From positions 14,031 through 78,030 of the forward strand of contig JAHDWA010000051.1 in assembly GCA_023382535.1 (NCBI GenBank): a DNA stretch of 64,000 nucleotides, written 5' to 3'. The notes under the pieces were generated by a model. The model worked only from the letters and a program-made list of their open reading frames with translations, was not told the origin of the DNA and did no database searches. Positions 39,592-47,911 of the stretch are shown in pieces. Origin of the DNA: Anaerolineae bacterium (GTDB taxonomy: Bacteria > Chloroflexota > Anaerolineae > 4572-78 > J111). The translations under genes were made by a program, and so were the position numbers. The number at the start of each line of letters is the position of its first letter. Within the stretch, counting starts at the first letter, position 1.

Positions 39592-40914
39592 CTACACTTT
39601 CTGACACATCCCTTTGCGCCAGCGCAATGGCGACACGAGTGCTGTCTTCACCGGTTTGGGCAGGCCATCCAGTTTGATGTAAGCCCCATAGTTCTGGATG
39701 CCTTTGACTACATATTTCTGCCCCGCAAATCGGACCAGGTCGCCCGGTTGGTAAGGGTAACGCTGCCGCCGAATACTGACCCGGCCTTTGGAGAGCTTCT
39801 CGCCCCGATAGACGTGCAGATTTTCTCCACTCAAGTTCTTGTTGCGAGTTCGTCGCCCGCTGAACAACTTCTGCCCGCTGGTTTTCTTGCCGGTGCGGGT
39901 GTCAAGATACTGGGCGTCATAGAACTTCTGGAGCGAGCGGTTGTTGCGCCGGATCTGCTCCAGATAGAGCGTCTCGGCCCGGGTCTGGGTTGTCCCGCCA
40001 GCTATGACAAAGGCATCGTGGTGATGGCTCTTGGATAGACTCAGCGCGATCCGCTTGCTCTTGGTCACATAGCCGTAGGTTGCCTCGGCTTCCAGGGCCT
40101 CGGTCAAGCGCCAGCGGACGGTGGTCATGAAAGTCTCCGGCCTGAAAGAGTTGAGCTTGGGCTGCCAGCCGTGCAGGAAACCACGGGGTTGATGGTTGGC
40201 CGGGGTGTGACAAAAGACACACAGGGTAATCAGGTTGTCCGGGCGGTCGCTGTGGTCCCCCTGCCAGTAGCCCAGGTGATGGACTTGCAGGGGTTTGGGT
40301 TTGTCAAGGTGAGCACAGGTCGGGTTCTGGCACTCGTGTCCATCCCGATGCAGAATGTACTCGCGCACATTCCAGAAGTTCGCCTGCTCGCCCTGCTGAT
40401 ACTCGACCCCGCTGATCCCCGGCGTCTTTAAGGCCTGGATGTCAAAGTTGGCCACTTCGATGGTCAATCGCCGGATGGGGACCAGACCCCGCAATTTCTG
40501 CTCGGCCAATTGAATGTGGCTGTCCAGTTTGTGCTGGATCGAGGGCGCCAGCCAATCTTCCGGCTGGTATTGGCGGTTGCCCCGGGGCTTGCGGTGGCGC
40601 AGACGACCACGCCGGGTCCGCCGGTACATCGCGCGCTCTTCGCGCCGTTCGACCATCCCTTCCAGTAGGGTTAGCTCTCCGCCGACCAGCTCCTCGGTTT
40701 CATTGACAGCCGCAAAGCCGACGTGGCCGTAGCCGGCGTCGATGCCTCCATCGGCCGCCTGTACGTAGCCGCTTGACCCGTGCAGCAGCCGGATCTGGTA
40801 GGGGTTGTAGCCTACCGGCTCAGCCTTGCCGCTCTCACACAGCAACCGCGCCTTCCGCTCGGTCGTCGGCATCAGCTGCCGGCCTGCTTTGTTGAGCACA
40901 TACACCTTACCCAC
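39592..40914 (-). CDS. iscB: RNA-guided endonuclease IscB
   Basis: 440 residues, typical IscB length. PLMP-type N-terminus (RQLMPTTERKARLLCESGKA), RuvC-I GGIDAGYGHVG (D59), arginine-rich bridge helix (YRRTRRGRLRHRKPR, about 98-112), RuvC-II TIEVANFD (E153), HNH with C195, C200, HH 212-213, N227 and CVFCH at 232-236, RuvC-III HHHDAFVIAGG (D300). All catalytic residues of both nuclease domains appear present, so it could be active. IscB, the ancestor of Cas9, cuts DNA guided by an omegaRNA encoded just upstream. Confidence 0.93.
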   Translation of the reverse strand: MGKVYVLNKAGRQLMPTTERKARLLCESGKAEPVGYNPYQIRLLHGSSGYVQAADGGIDAGYGHVGFAAVNETEELVGGELTLLEGMVERREERAMYRRTRRGRLRHRKPRGNRQYQPEDWLAPSIQHKLDSHIQLAEQKLRGLVPIRRLTIEVANFDIQALKTPGISGVEYQQGEQANFWNVREYILHRDGHECQNPTCAHLDKPKPLQVHHLGYWQGDHSDRPDNLITLCVFCHTPANHQPRGFLHGWQPKLNSFRPETFMTTVRWRLTEALEAEATYGYVTKSKRIALSLSKSHHHDAFVIAGGTTQTRAETLYLEQIRRNNRSLQKFYDAQYLDTRTGKKTSGQKLFSGRRTRNKNLSGENLHVYRGEKLSKGRVSIRRQRYPYQPGDLVRFAGQKYVVKGIQNYGAYIKLDGLPKPVKTALVSPLRWRKGMCQKV

Positions 40915-41245
40915 ACTCTACTCCTTCACTAACTTGTTTTTGCAGGCTAACAAAAAGCCTGCCTCCCTTTACGGGGAGTGGTCCACTTAGCCCATATTAT
41001 CCCGAAGTTTGTTACTGGCCACACTTCTCCTACCCTCAGAGATGTTTAGTCGCCAGCCGCGCCGATCCGGATGAGTGGAGTGTCCGGGACGCCTATCTAT
41101 CCTCAGTGACCTGAGGAAATTTCCGGGTAATGTAGCCCAACCGGCCTTCGGGAAGAACCGGTCAGACTGAGGCTAGCCAACCGGGCTTGCAGGAATAAAG
41201 CTTTCCTCCAAGCCCACCGTTCCCATCAGGGACGGTGGGTAGTTG
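40915..41245 (-). ncRNA. probable omegaRNA of IscB
   Basis: About 330 nt upstream of iscB on the same strand without coding potential and with many stems, for example CCCACCGT/ACGGTGGG at 41215-41243, GGCAGGCT/AGCCTGCC near 40955-40975, and an AACCGG-rich arm near 41130-41160. Position and size fit IscB omegaRNAs; the guide would be at the high-coordinate end, outside the element. Exact ends are not determined. Confidence 0.65.
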
Positions 41246-41335
41246 ACGAGGTCGAAACGATGGAAACGGATCGAGAGAGCCTTTTCAACAGAACAAGCGC
41301 ACCGGGGGCCAGAGCTGGCTGGAACGGCGGGCCGA

Positions 41336-41971
41336 TTATACCTGGTAATCAAGTATTCGATGACACCAATGTTTCAACTCATCAAGAGACATATCCCATT
41401 TCATTCGATTAACAGCAGAACAACAAAGGACAATGTTGCCTTTTATATATCCTTTTTCTGGTTCAATCTTGTCAATAGATACCGAAAAATGATTATCTCC
41501 ATCAACTGTCATCTGAACGCCTGTATAAGAACATTTGCCTTGTTGTTGTGTCCAGAGTTCCATCAAGTCTTTATCCGTTATGGAAAATGGTATACCTCTT
41601 CTCAAAGAACGCATTTGGGCGGCCCTTCTTCTGGATTTCAAGCCACCTTCAATACTGCGGCCTTCGCGGTTTATTCTCTCGTCTCTCTCACACTCCCGGC
41701 AATACCCAAATCCCCGTCTGAAATTCTCAGAGGTAAGGGGTTTAATAGTATTGCATTTCCAGCACAATTTGAGTCCCTTCGCCTTCAATTCGTCTACTTC
41801 TCGAAGGCGTTTGGCTTTATCGGAACGAAGGTCAAGGTTTTTACACTTGGAAGCTATGCTCCCGGTATGTCTATTGAGCAATTTACCAATTTCAACATAG
41901 GTAAGGCCATTTGAAATGTGCTGTTTCAATTGTTCGATTTCGTCATCAGTCCAGAGTTTATATGCCTGCAT
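41336..41971 (-). CDS. HNH endonuclease with Myb/SANT-like N-terminus
   Basis: 211 residues. N-terminal helix-turn-helix of SANT type (WTDDEIEQLKQHISNGLTYV EIGKLLNR), a CWKC...CREC zinc finger at about 74-95, and a C-terminal HNH-like region (CSYTGVQM...SIDKIEPEKGYIKGN...LCC). This layout is common in homing-type nucleases of phages and introns. It ends right before a TnpB fragment, suggesting it invaded or replaced part of tnpB. Confidence 0.75.
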   Translation of the reverse strand: MQAYKLWTDDEIEQLKQHISNGLTYVEIGKLLNRHTGSIASKCKNLDLRSDKAKRLREVDELKAKGLKLCWKCNTIKPLTSENFRRGFGYCRECERDERINREGRSIEGGLKSRRRAAQMRSLRRGIPFSITDKDLMELWTQQQGKCSYTGVQMTVDGDNHFSVSIDKIEPEKGYIKGNIVLCCSAVNRMKWDMSLDELKHWCHRILDYQV

Positions 41972-42002
41972 TATAATTCCTCAAACAAAAGATTTGAAGG
42001 AT

Positions 42003-42344
42003 TTATATCACACACGTGATAGGATAGCAAATATAACGGGGATAGCCTGGCTTCTCGCCTTGTCTAATCCGGCGAAAGAAGGCGTCAAAGGCTTTATCCA
42101 ACCGGCGCAAGGTCTGCTGAACCGAGGTGTAGTTGACAAAAGCGGCATCCTCATCAAAATCCCGTATCGCTTTGAGTTGGTTAGCCTGGTCAACATAGCT
42201 AAGGCTCTTTCGGTTCATTCTCCAGGCCAATCGGCGCTCGGTCAGAGCATCGTTATACAAGCCCCGGTGAATTTCCAGGATGCAGTCAAGCGTCTGGCGA
42301 TGTTCTCGATTCGAAAAAAGACGGTACTTGTAAGAGAGATTCAT
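42003..42344 (-). pseudogene. TnpB N-terminal fragment
   Basis: 113 residues match the N-terminal domain of IS200/IS605-type TnpB: YKYRLFSNREHRQTLDCILE, LYNDALTERRLAW, and RRLDKAFDAFFRRIRQGEKP GYPR. The match stops after GYPRY; RuvC parts are missing and the next gene downstream is the HNH protein. Inactive fragment. Confidence 0.82.
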
Positions 42345-42441
42345 TCGATACCTTCAGATTTAGCTTTTTCTCTTTGGATAGCTCTTTGAGTAGCCTTTCA
42401 GCCTCTGGGCTAAGACGAGAACTAGTTGATTTATCTTTCAT
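42286..42441 (-). CDS. possible small protein overlapping the TnpB fragment
   Basis: 51 residues from ATG 42441. Its first part, RLSPEAERLLKELSKEKKLN, is protein-like, but the last third overlaps the TnpB start in another frame and looks random. Perhaps a short frameshifted regulator. Low certainty. Confidence 0.3.
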   Translation of the reverse strand: MKDKSTSSRLSPEAERLLKELSKEKKLNLKVSNESLLQVPSFFESRTSPDA

Positions 42442-42580
42442 ATGGCCTTACGCAGATAGACACGCCCAGCCACTCGTTGCTGTCATCACCGGTAATGTCA
42501 TATATCTGGTTGGCATTGCCCGTGTTTTGAACCAGACCCCGGCTCTTGCCCTTGAAGGTCGAGACGATTTTTTGCTCCGC
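42431..42580 (-). pseudogene. 49-codon protein-like frame directly after the stop of the next gene upstream
   Basis: Continuing in the same frame after the TAA at 42581-42583, the sequence reads AEQKIVSTFKGKSRGLVQNT and then GNANQIYDITGDDSNEWLG before TAA at 42431-42433. It looks coding but has no ATG or GTG start. It may be the former C-terminus of the upstream gene or a separate gene with an unusual start. Confidence 0.4.
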
Positions 42581-43147
42581 TTACTCTGGGCGGGGATAAA
42601 TCGTCTCTATTTTGGCTGTTTCTATAACTACTTCGTCCAGGATTTCAAATGTGGTCCCGTTCGCCATTTTGGTCATTAGTTCATCCCGGCAACTCTGGCA
42701 GCGGTTAACGGTGTAAGGTTCACCGCCGGATTGTAGGGTGAGTTGATAGCGGGCTATTTTGCGGCAACGAATCAGGGTCAGGCTATTGCTGCTGGGGCTG
42801 CGGTAGTAGGCATCACAGCGCGGCTTGTTAAGATTGGATTCGGCTTGGATCTTTTGGCTTGGGGCGATCTGGGCAGGAGCGTCCTGGGTCGGGATTCTGC
42901 GATAACGGCGGACCACTAGGTTAACTAAGGGTTCGGTCTCAACCAGTTCGTAGCCCTTGAGAAATGCTTGCACTTCGGGATTGGTTAGGGAGATGTTCTG
43001 GCTAAACGGCGGGCGTCTTGGGAAACCGGCCCGCTTAATCCAGGCGATAGGTGCATCAGGGTTGGGAGTGCAGTGGCAGCCGACTTTTTTGCTGGCGATT
43101 ACCAGGTCAAAGATTGCCGGTTGGGTAACGGTAGAGGGAGTAGACAT
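42581..43147 (-). CDS. unknown protein with CxxC motifs
   Basis: 188 residues, soluble, with several cysteines (CHC near 24, RCRK near 127, and a C-terminal CQSCRDEL) suggestive of zinc binding. No known family. Its start codon overlaps the end of the preceding gene, so both are one operon. Confidence 0.6.
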   Translation of the reverse strand: MSTPSTVTQPAIFDLVIASKKVGCHCTPNPDAPIAWIKRAGFPRRPPFSQNISLTNPEVQAFLKGYELVETEPLVNLVVRRYRRIPTQDAPAQIAPSQKIQAESNLNKPRCDAYYRSPSSNSLTLIRCRKIARYQLTLQSGGEPYTVNRCQSCRDELMTKMANGTTFEILDEVVIETAKIETIYPRPE

Positions 43148-43422
43148 TACTGCCCCTCCTTAAATTCGCCCCTGTGCAGGGCTATGGCTAACATTCTGGC
43201 GCCAAAGGGGCTGGCCGCTGATAGAATGCGGACGGCGTAGTTGACGCATTTACTGATGTTGCGATTAATGAAAGAGCAGGCTGTTTTGCGCTTTTTGGAA
43301 GAGAAAATGGAGGCGGCCGCAAGTTTGGACGCTTTCACAGCGCGGAAATAATTAACGTCGGCATCTTGGGGTACTTTGACCCATTGGCCGCTTGAAAGTA
43401 TAATCCTGTGTACACTTGCCAT
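43147..43422 (-). CDS. small basic unknown protein
   Basis: 91 residues, strongly basic (K/R), no recognised domain; possibly nucleic-acid binding. AGGAAAGG precedes its ATG. First gene of a two- or three-gene leftward operon, divergent from the small regulator at 43703. Confidence 0.6.
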   Translation of the reverse strand: MASVHRIILSSGQWVKVPQDADVNYFRAVKASKLAAASIFSSKKRKTACSFINRNISKCVNYAVRILSAASPFGARMLAIALHRGEFKEGQ

Positions 43423-43513
43423 TGGTGTGTCCTTTCCTGGGTGCTAATGGTGGGTCAGTTTTTGGGCCGCTTTGGTGTGACAGCACCGGGCGGCTTTTTT
43501 TATCCTTTGCCAT

Positions 43514-43532
43514 TGTATCATAAAAGGATACA
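43514..43532. promoter_or_regulatory. operator-like TGTATC inverted repeat
   Basis: TGTATC-N7-GATACA, a perfect inverted repeat upstream of the leftward operon. Confidence 0.6.
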
Positions 43533-43592
43533 TCTGTCAATCATATTACGATATTTTTATATCATATAATGAAAATATAGACACAGTTATGT

Positions 43593-43679
43593 ACTTTTGT
43601 ATCGTTTTAGCATTGGCAAAATAAACCCCAAGCAGTGTATTATAAGATAGTTCGTAAAAGTTGACTTTTGTATCGTTTT
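43593..43679. promoter_or_regulatory. two 16-bp direct repeats before the small regulator
   Basis: ACTTTTGTATCGTTTT occurs at 43593-43608 and exactly again at 43664-43679; both contain TGTATC like the inverted repeat at 43514. Likely binding sites for the adjacent helix-turn-helix protein. Confidence 0.65.
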
Positions 43680-43702
43680 TTGATAAAGTCGGAGGTATGC
43701 CG

Positions 43703-43957
43703 ATGATAGTTAAACTTAAAAGTTACTTAGCGAAATTGGAAGATGAGGAGCGCTTCAAGTCGGTAGGTGAGCGTCGTGTAGTCCCCACTATTACTGATCT
43801 GGCTAAAGAGGCGGGGGTCAGTCGTGTTCAAATGCAAAGAGTAGTTAGTGGGGATATTCAAAGCCTAAAGCTAAGCGTAGGAGGAAGCATTATTAAAATT
43901 CTTCGTCAACGAGGCTTTGATACCGATATTAATGACATTCTAGAGTATCGTGACTAA
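43703..43957 (+). CDS. small helix-turn-helix regulator
   Basis: 84 residues from ATG 43703, 7 nt after GGAGG (43691-43695). The core TITDLAKEAGVSRVQMQRVV is a XRE-like helix-turn-helix. It lies divergent from the operon at 43422 with TGTATC sites between, so it probably controls both directions, including itself. Confidence 0.75.
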   Translation: MIVKLKSYLAKLEDEERFKSVGERRVVPTITDLAKEAGVSRVQMQRVVSGDIQSLKLSVGGSIIKILRQRGFDTDINDILEYRD

Positions 43958-44310
43958 CGAAGATTCGAAGCGCGAATAAAAGTTAATAAATCCCTTCAAA
44001 GCGCGTTGTCAGGCCAGCAACGTGGTGGAACATATCACTAGCCTAACCCTACACAGTCAACCTGCAAGAAGGTGTCACTATGGCTGACGCTGTTTTATTA
44101 CGTCGCCTTGACTCAGGCGAGTCCGCCGCCCCAAAACGCTATAAAAAACCGATTTTTAGCGACTAGTCATAACCAGGAGCAAAATCCTGGATCTCTAGAT
44201 GGCGACAACTATGGGTATTGGTACGATATACGTAATAGATCCAGGATGTAGCCGCCTCGGACACAACTGAGAGCTGTGACCTTACAAAAGTAGGGTAAGG
44301 AGATTTTTTT
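43958..44310. other. gap with an 11-bp inverted repeat
   Basis: ATCCTGGATCT (44184-44194) and its complement (44237-44247) could form a long hairpin. No gene. Marks the right edge of the accessory region. Confidence 0.5.
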
Positions 44311-46062
44311 ATGTCGCATCCAGAAAAAATACCCGTGAAAGCCTTCTGGGAGGCCATAGAGCAGCGGCTGGCCGCCTGCTCTGCTGACGAGTTGCGCGCC
44401 ACCCTCCGAGCTATGGCTCAGGAGACGCTCCCAACAGAGCGGGCAGCCTTTCTGGCGAAACTCAAGCCGGTTGAAGAAACGATCCCCATCGCGCAGCAGA
44501 CCACACAGCAGGAGGATTTGCTAGCCGACATTGACGACCTGATTCAGGAACTCAAAGCAGCGATGAGGAACGCGGATGACTGGGAAGAGCGATATAATGA
44601 GTGGGGCGAGTATGATGACGAGGATAGCCTGGGACCTTACGAGGAGTTCGTCGAACCCCTGGCCAACCTGTTTGATCGGATCGAGGCTGCCTTTGATTAC
44701 GGCAATCTAGCCCTGGCCCGTACCGCTTATCAAAAACTGTTTGAGGTGTTGAATCTCGAAGACGACTACGGTCGCGGGGTGCATGCCTCCGACCTGATGG
44801 GAGTGGACCTCGGCGAAGAACGGGCCCGCTACCTGCGCGCAGTCTATGAGATGGAGCCGCCCGAGAGCCGTCCTCAGGCCCTATTTGAGCAGATGCGGTC
44901 GGGGCTGCTGAAATCCCGCCTGATGCTGGAGGATCTGGTTCAGATTTCCCCCAGATCACTGCCCGACCGAGAGAAGTTTCTGGCGGATTGGATCGCCTTC
45001 CTGTGGACCCAAAGTGGGAGCGAGGCCGATGGCTGGCTGCGGGAGGCCATTCGGCTCTCCGAGGGAACGCCCGGACTGGCAAGGCTGGCGCGGACTGAGG
45101 GACAGACCCGCCCCCGGGCTTACCTGGATTGGTTCACCGCGTTGGAACAGGAGGATAAATATCAGGAGGTTCTCCTGGCGGCCCAGGAAGCTTTGCAAAC
45201 ACTTCCGGCTCAACTGCCCATCCGTGCAGCCATCGCCGATCACCTATGTGCTGCTGCCGCCCGGTTGAACGAGACGGAAGTGCTGCGCGCCGGGCGCTGG
45301 GAAGCCTTCCTGTCCAGGCCAACCCTCCAGCGCCTGCTCGATCTGTGGGACACTGCATCTGCTGTTGAAGAACGAACGGCGCTGATGCGGCGAGCGGTTC
45401 AACACATGCAGGCTTATGCAGCTCGCCCACCCAGCCGCCAGGGCGATGTTAGGGGGGGTGATGATGGTTTGGAGAGCCCAGTCTGGATTGGCAAATCCGT
45501 TCTGGCTCACGCGTACCTGCTGGCTGAAGACTTCGAAGCGGCCCACCAGCTCGCCGCCGGGGAGAAAGCGCTGGGCTGGAGCAGCAGTGAGAACCCGCAA
45601 GGACTGGTGCTGTCGTTCTTCCTGGTGCTGTTATCCGGGAGGGCGCCAGGGGCGCTGCCCTCGAACCTGACCCAACTCTGGACGGGAGGCTTACAATCGA
45701 GTGTCGGTTTTTGGATAGGCGGTGGGGCAGGGGAAGATCAGGTGCGTCAGCGCTTGGAGCGCGCCTATGCGGAGCTGTTCGCCAGAGGATCGTTGAGCCA
45801 CGACCGGCAGGAGGAAATCCTGTCCTGGTGTCTGGACGTGACCCGACAGCGGGTGAATGCCATCGTGAGCGGCCAGCATAGAGGAAGTTATGACAAAGCC
45901 GCTATGCTGACAGCAGCGTGCGCGGAGGTGCTGCGGCTGCGACAGAACCAGCAGGTCGCCAGATCACTTGTTGATGAGATCAGCAATCGCTTCCCCCGCC
46001 ACCGCGCCTTTCAAGCCGAGTTGAAGGCCGCCGTCCAGCGCATGGAGCGCAGCCTGCGGTAA
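44311..46062 (+). CDS. large helical-repeat protein, unknown
   Basis: 583 residues, almost entirely helical with TPR-like pairs (for example YLDWFTALEQEDKYQEVLLA, AHAYLLAEDFEAAHQLAAG). An acidic segment lies near 80-115. No catalytic domain. Such alpha-solenoids act as binding scaffolds; similar proteins in other bacteria stand beside SWIM or nuclease genes, and here a nuclease-like gene follows 91 nt later. AAGGAG precedes the start. Confidence 0.75.
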   Translation: MSHPEKIPVKAFWEAIEQRLAACSADELRATLRAMAQETLPTERAAFLAKLKPVEETIPIAQQTTQQEDLLADIDDLIQELKAAMRNADDWEERYNEWGEYDDEDSLGPYEEFVEPLANLFDRIEAAFDYGNLALARTAYQKLFEVLNLEDDYGRGVHASDLMGVDLGEERARYLRAVYEMEPPESRPQALFEQMRSGLLKSRLMLEDLVQISPRSLPDREKFLADWIAFLWTQSGSEADGWLREAIRLSEGTPGLARLARTEGQTRPRAYLDWFTALEQEDKYQEVLLAAQEALQTLPAQLPIRAAIADHLCAAAARLNETEVLRAGRWEAFLSRPTLQRLLDLWDTASAVEERTALMRRAVQHMQAYAARPPSRQGDVRGGDDGLESPVWIGKSVLAHAYLLAEDFEAAHQLAAGEKALGWSSSENPQGLVLSFFLVLLSGRAPGALPSNLTQLWTGGLQSSVGFWIGGGAGEDQVRQRLERAYAELFARGSLSHDRQEEILSWCLDVTRQRVNAIVSGQHRGSYDKAAMLTAACAEVLRLRQNQQVARSLVDEISNRFPRHRAFQAELKAAVQRMERSLR

Positions 46063-46153
46063 AATTCGACCGGATATATTTTTCTATGCCCCTCTAACTG
46101 GCACAATCGCCAGGCCGCAGATGACTGCTATCATAACCTCAAGGAGTCGCAGT

Positions 46154-47242
46154 ATGACGCTGAAAATCTATGAGGTCCACGGTATTCGCCACCAGGCTGT
46201 CATCTTTGCCGATACTCCTGAAGAAGCTGTAGCCCGGGCTATTGAGCGGGGACTGGTCGGTAACTGGGAACACCCGGAAGCTATTGAAGTACCCTTGCCT
46301 AAAGGGTATCGCCTGATCTATGACCCGTTGGTTGGGACGATGGAGCAGGCCGAGTTGCCTCTCCCGCTTGAGGAACCCCCGCCCGAACCAGCCCATATCC
46401 TTACCCGCTCTGGGGTCAAAGTTTACGACGATTGGCGCGACAATATCATTGTAGATGCGGACGCACCGCCGGTCGCCTGGAAGGCGGGACGAGATCTGTT
46501 TGGGGCTAACACGAGTGTGCCGGGCCGGCCTCGTCTGGCCAGCGAGAACAGTGAGGATGCCCTCTCCTGGAACCTGTTCCGTACCCTGGAAAAGGCCGGG
46601 CGATTGGAAGTAGTTTCCCGCGCCCTTGACTTGGAGGACGAATTTCAGGCGCTTTACTGGTATCGCCCCTGGGACAGCGCCGAGCCGCTGCCAGAGATCC
46701 AACGGGCGTTAAAGCACGTGGAGCCGAGAAAGGGTTACCAGACCGAAACTGATGTGATCCTCAAGGGGCATCGTTACCTGGTTATGGTGGAGAGTAAGTT
46801 GGGCAAGCCAGGGATGCAGTTACGTTCCTGGGCGCATACCAGCAGCCTGTCGGCGCCAGCCGGCTACGAAGCTCCCTTGCGGGCACTGCTGGCTGCTCCC
46901 GCCGAGTGGCAAAAAACAATGCTCCGTTTTTACCAACTCCTGCGCCATCTGGTGTTGGCCCAGGTCTTGTGCCGCCCGGAGGTGTGGGGCCTGGAGCCTC
47001 ATCTCCTGGCGATTGTCAACGGGCTGAACCGTCACGCCGATTTGCGAACGCATGCCGAAGAATTTGCCACCTTCCAAAAGAGCCTGAGTCTGCCCACCAG
47101 GCAGACCCATCTGCTCACCTGGCAACAGCTCTTAGCCCGCGCTGAAGCGACCTTTGATCCGGCCGTCCAGCCGCTATTAGCTCACGCGGCGACATTAAAC
47201 TATCTGCGCCAGCCGTCTCCTACTGGCCGGCTGCGGTTTTAA
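46154..47242 (+). CDS. PD-(D/E)XK nuclease-like protein
   Basis: 362 residues from ATG 46154, which has AAGGAG upstream; the longer frame to 46121 has no RBS. A small N-terminal domain (to about 60) is followed by a domain containing ETDVILKGHRYLVMVESKLG, a D...E-x-K arrangement typical of PD-(D/E)XK nucleases. No known member recognised. It might work with the solenoid protein encoded before it. Confidence 0.65.
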   Translation: MTLKIYEVHGIRHQAVIFADTPEEAVARAIERGLVGNWEHPEAIEVPLPKGYRLIYDPLVGTMEQAELPLPLEEPPPEPAHILTRSGVKVYDDWRDNIIVDADAPPVAWKAGRDLFGANTSVPGRPRLASENSEDALSWNLFRTLEKAGRLEVVSRALDLEDEFQALYWYRPWDSAEPLPEIQRALKHVEPRKGYQTETDVILKGHRYLVMVESKLGKPGMQLRSWAHTSSLSAPAGYEAPLRALLAAPAEWQKTMLRFYQLLRHLVLAQVLCRPEVWGLEPHLLAIVNGLNRHADLRTHAEEFATFQKSLSLPTRQTHLLTWQQLLARAEATFDPAVQPLLAHAATLNYLRQPSPTGRLRF

Positions 47243-47409
47243 ATAAGAGAGACAATGCCCGTTCATCCTCTTTTGAGTCACCTGCTGCGTGCTGACCTCT
47301 CGTAGAACGCACGTGGAATTGATGCCTGTTTTGGTTGCGCAGCCATGGGGTGAGTTTGGCTAGTCCACTCAAACGAGGCAGCAGTTATGTTCAGCCCAGA
47401 TCAATTGGA
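47243..47409. other. gap
   Basis: No feature seen. Confidence 0.4.
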
Positions 47410-47745
47410 TCAGACCACTGCTGTTGGCGTGATAGTAGAGGTCAGCCTACCCAGGGACGTTACGCCCTCGTCGGCGGCGCTCCCACCCTCCCTCTCCCCC
47501 CAGGCTAGATTATTACCCGCTCCACTACCTACTTCATTACCCAAATTTGCCATTTCCTCTGGCTGGCTAATGTCGGGCTGTGGTGGTAGCCCATCCAGCG
47601 GTATCCCCATCGGACCATCTTTATAGAAAACGATTTTGCTAGCAGCCATGTTCATAAAGTAAATTTCAGCCGAACCCGGTTCTCTGTCTTTATCAGATAG
47701 AAATACAATCCCCCTTCTCCACTTGCCACTACCGTCGCCCCTCAA
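47410..47745 (-). pseudogene. TolB-like fragment
   Basis: The stretch GIVFLSDKDREPGSAEIYFMN resembles the propeller start of the intact protein encoded at 47912-49750 (VILFLSSRDHDPQTEAEQRQ). The rest is a low-complexity tail. Likely remains of a duplicated propeller gene. Confidence 0.5.
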
Positions 47746-47911
47746 TCAGAGCCAGTCGCCACAGTGATTGGGCCCTGCACCAGCCTCGCTGGCAGTCAAG
47801 CAATTTCACCTGCCGCCAACTCCCATCCGCTCATCAATCCAAAACTTCAACTTGTGTTCCGTAACCAATTGGCGCTATTCAGCGCATGCTTCTTAGGCCA
47901 GCCCCCTCCTT

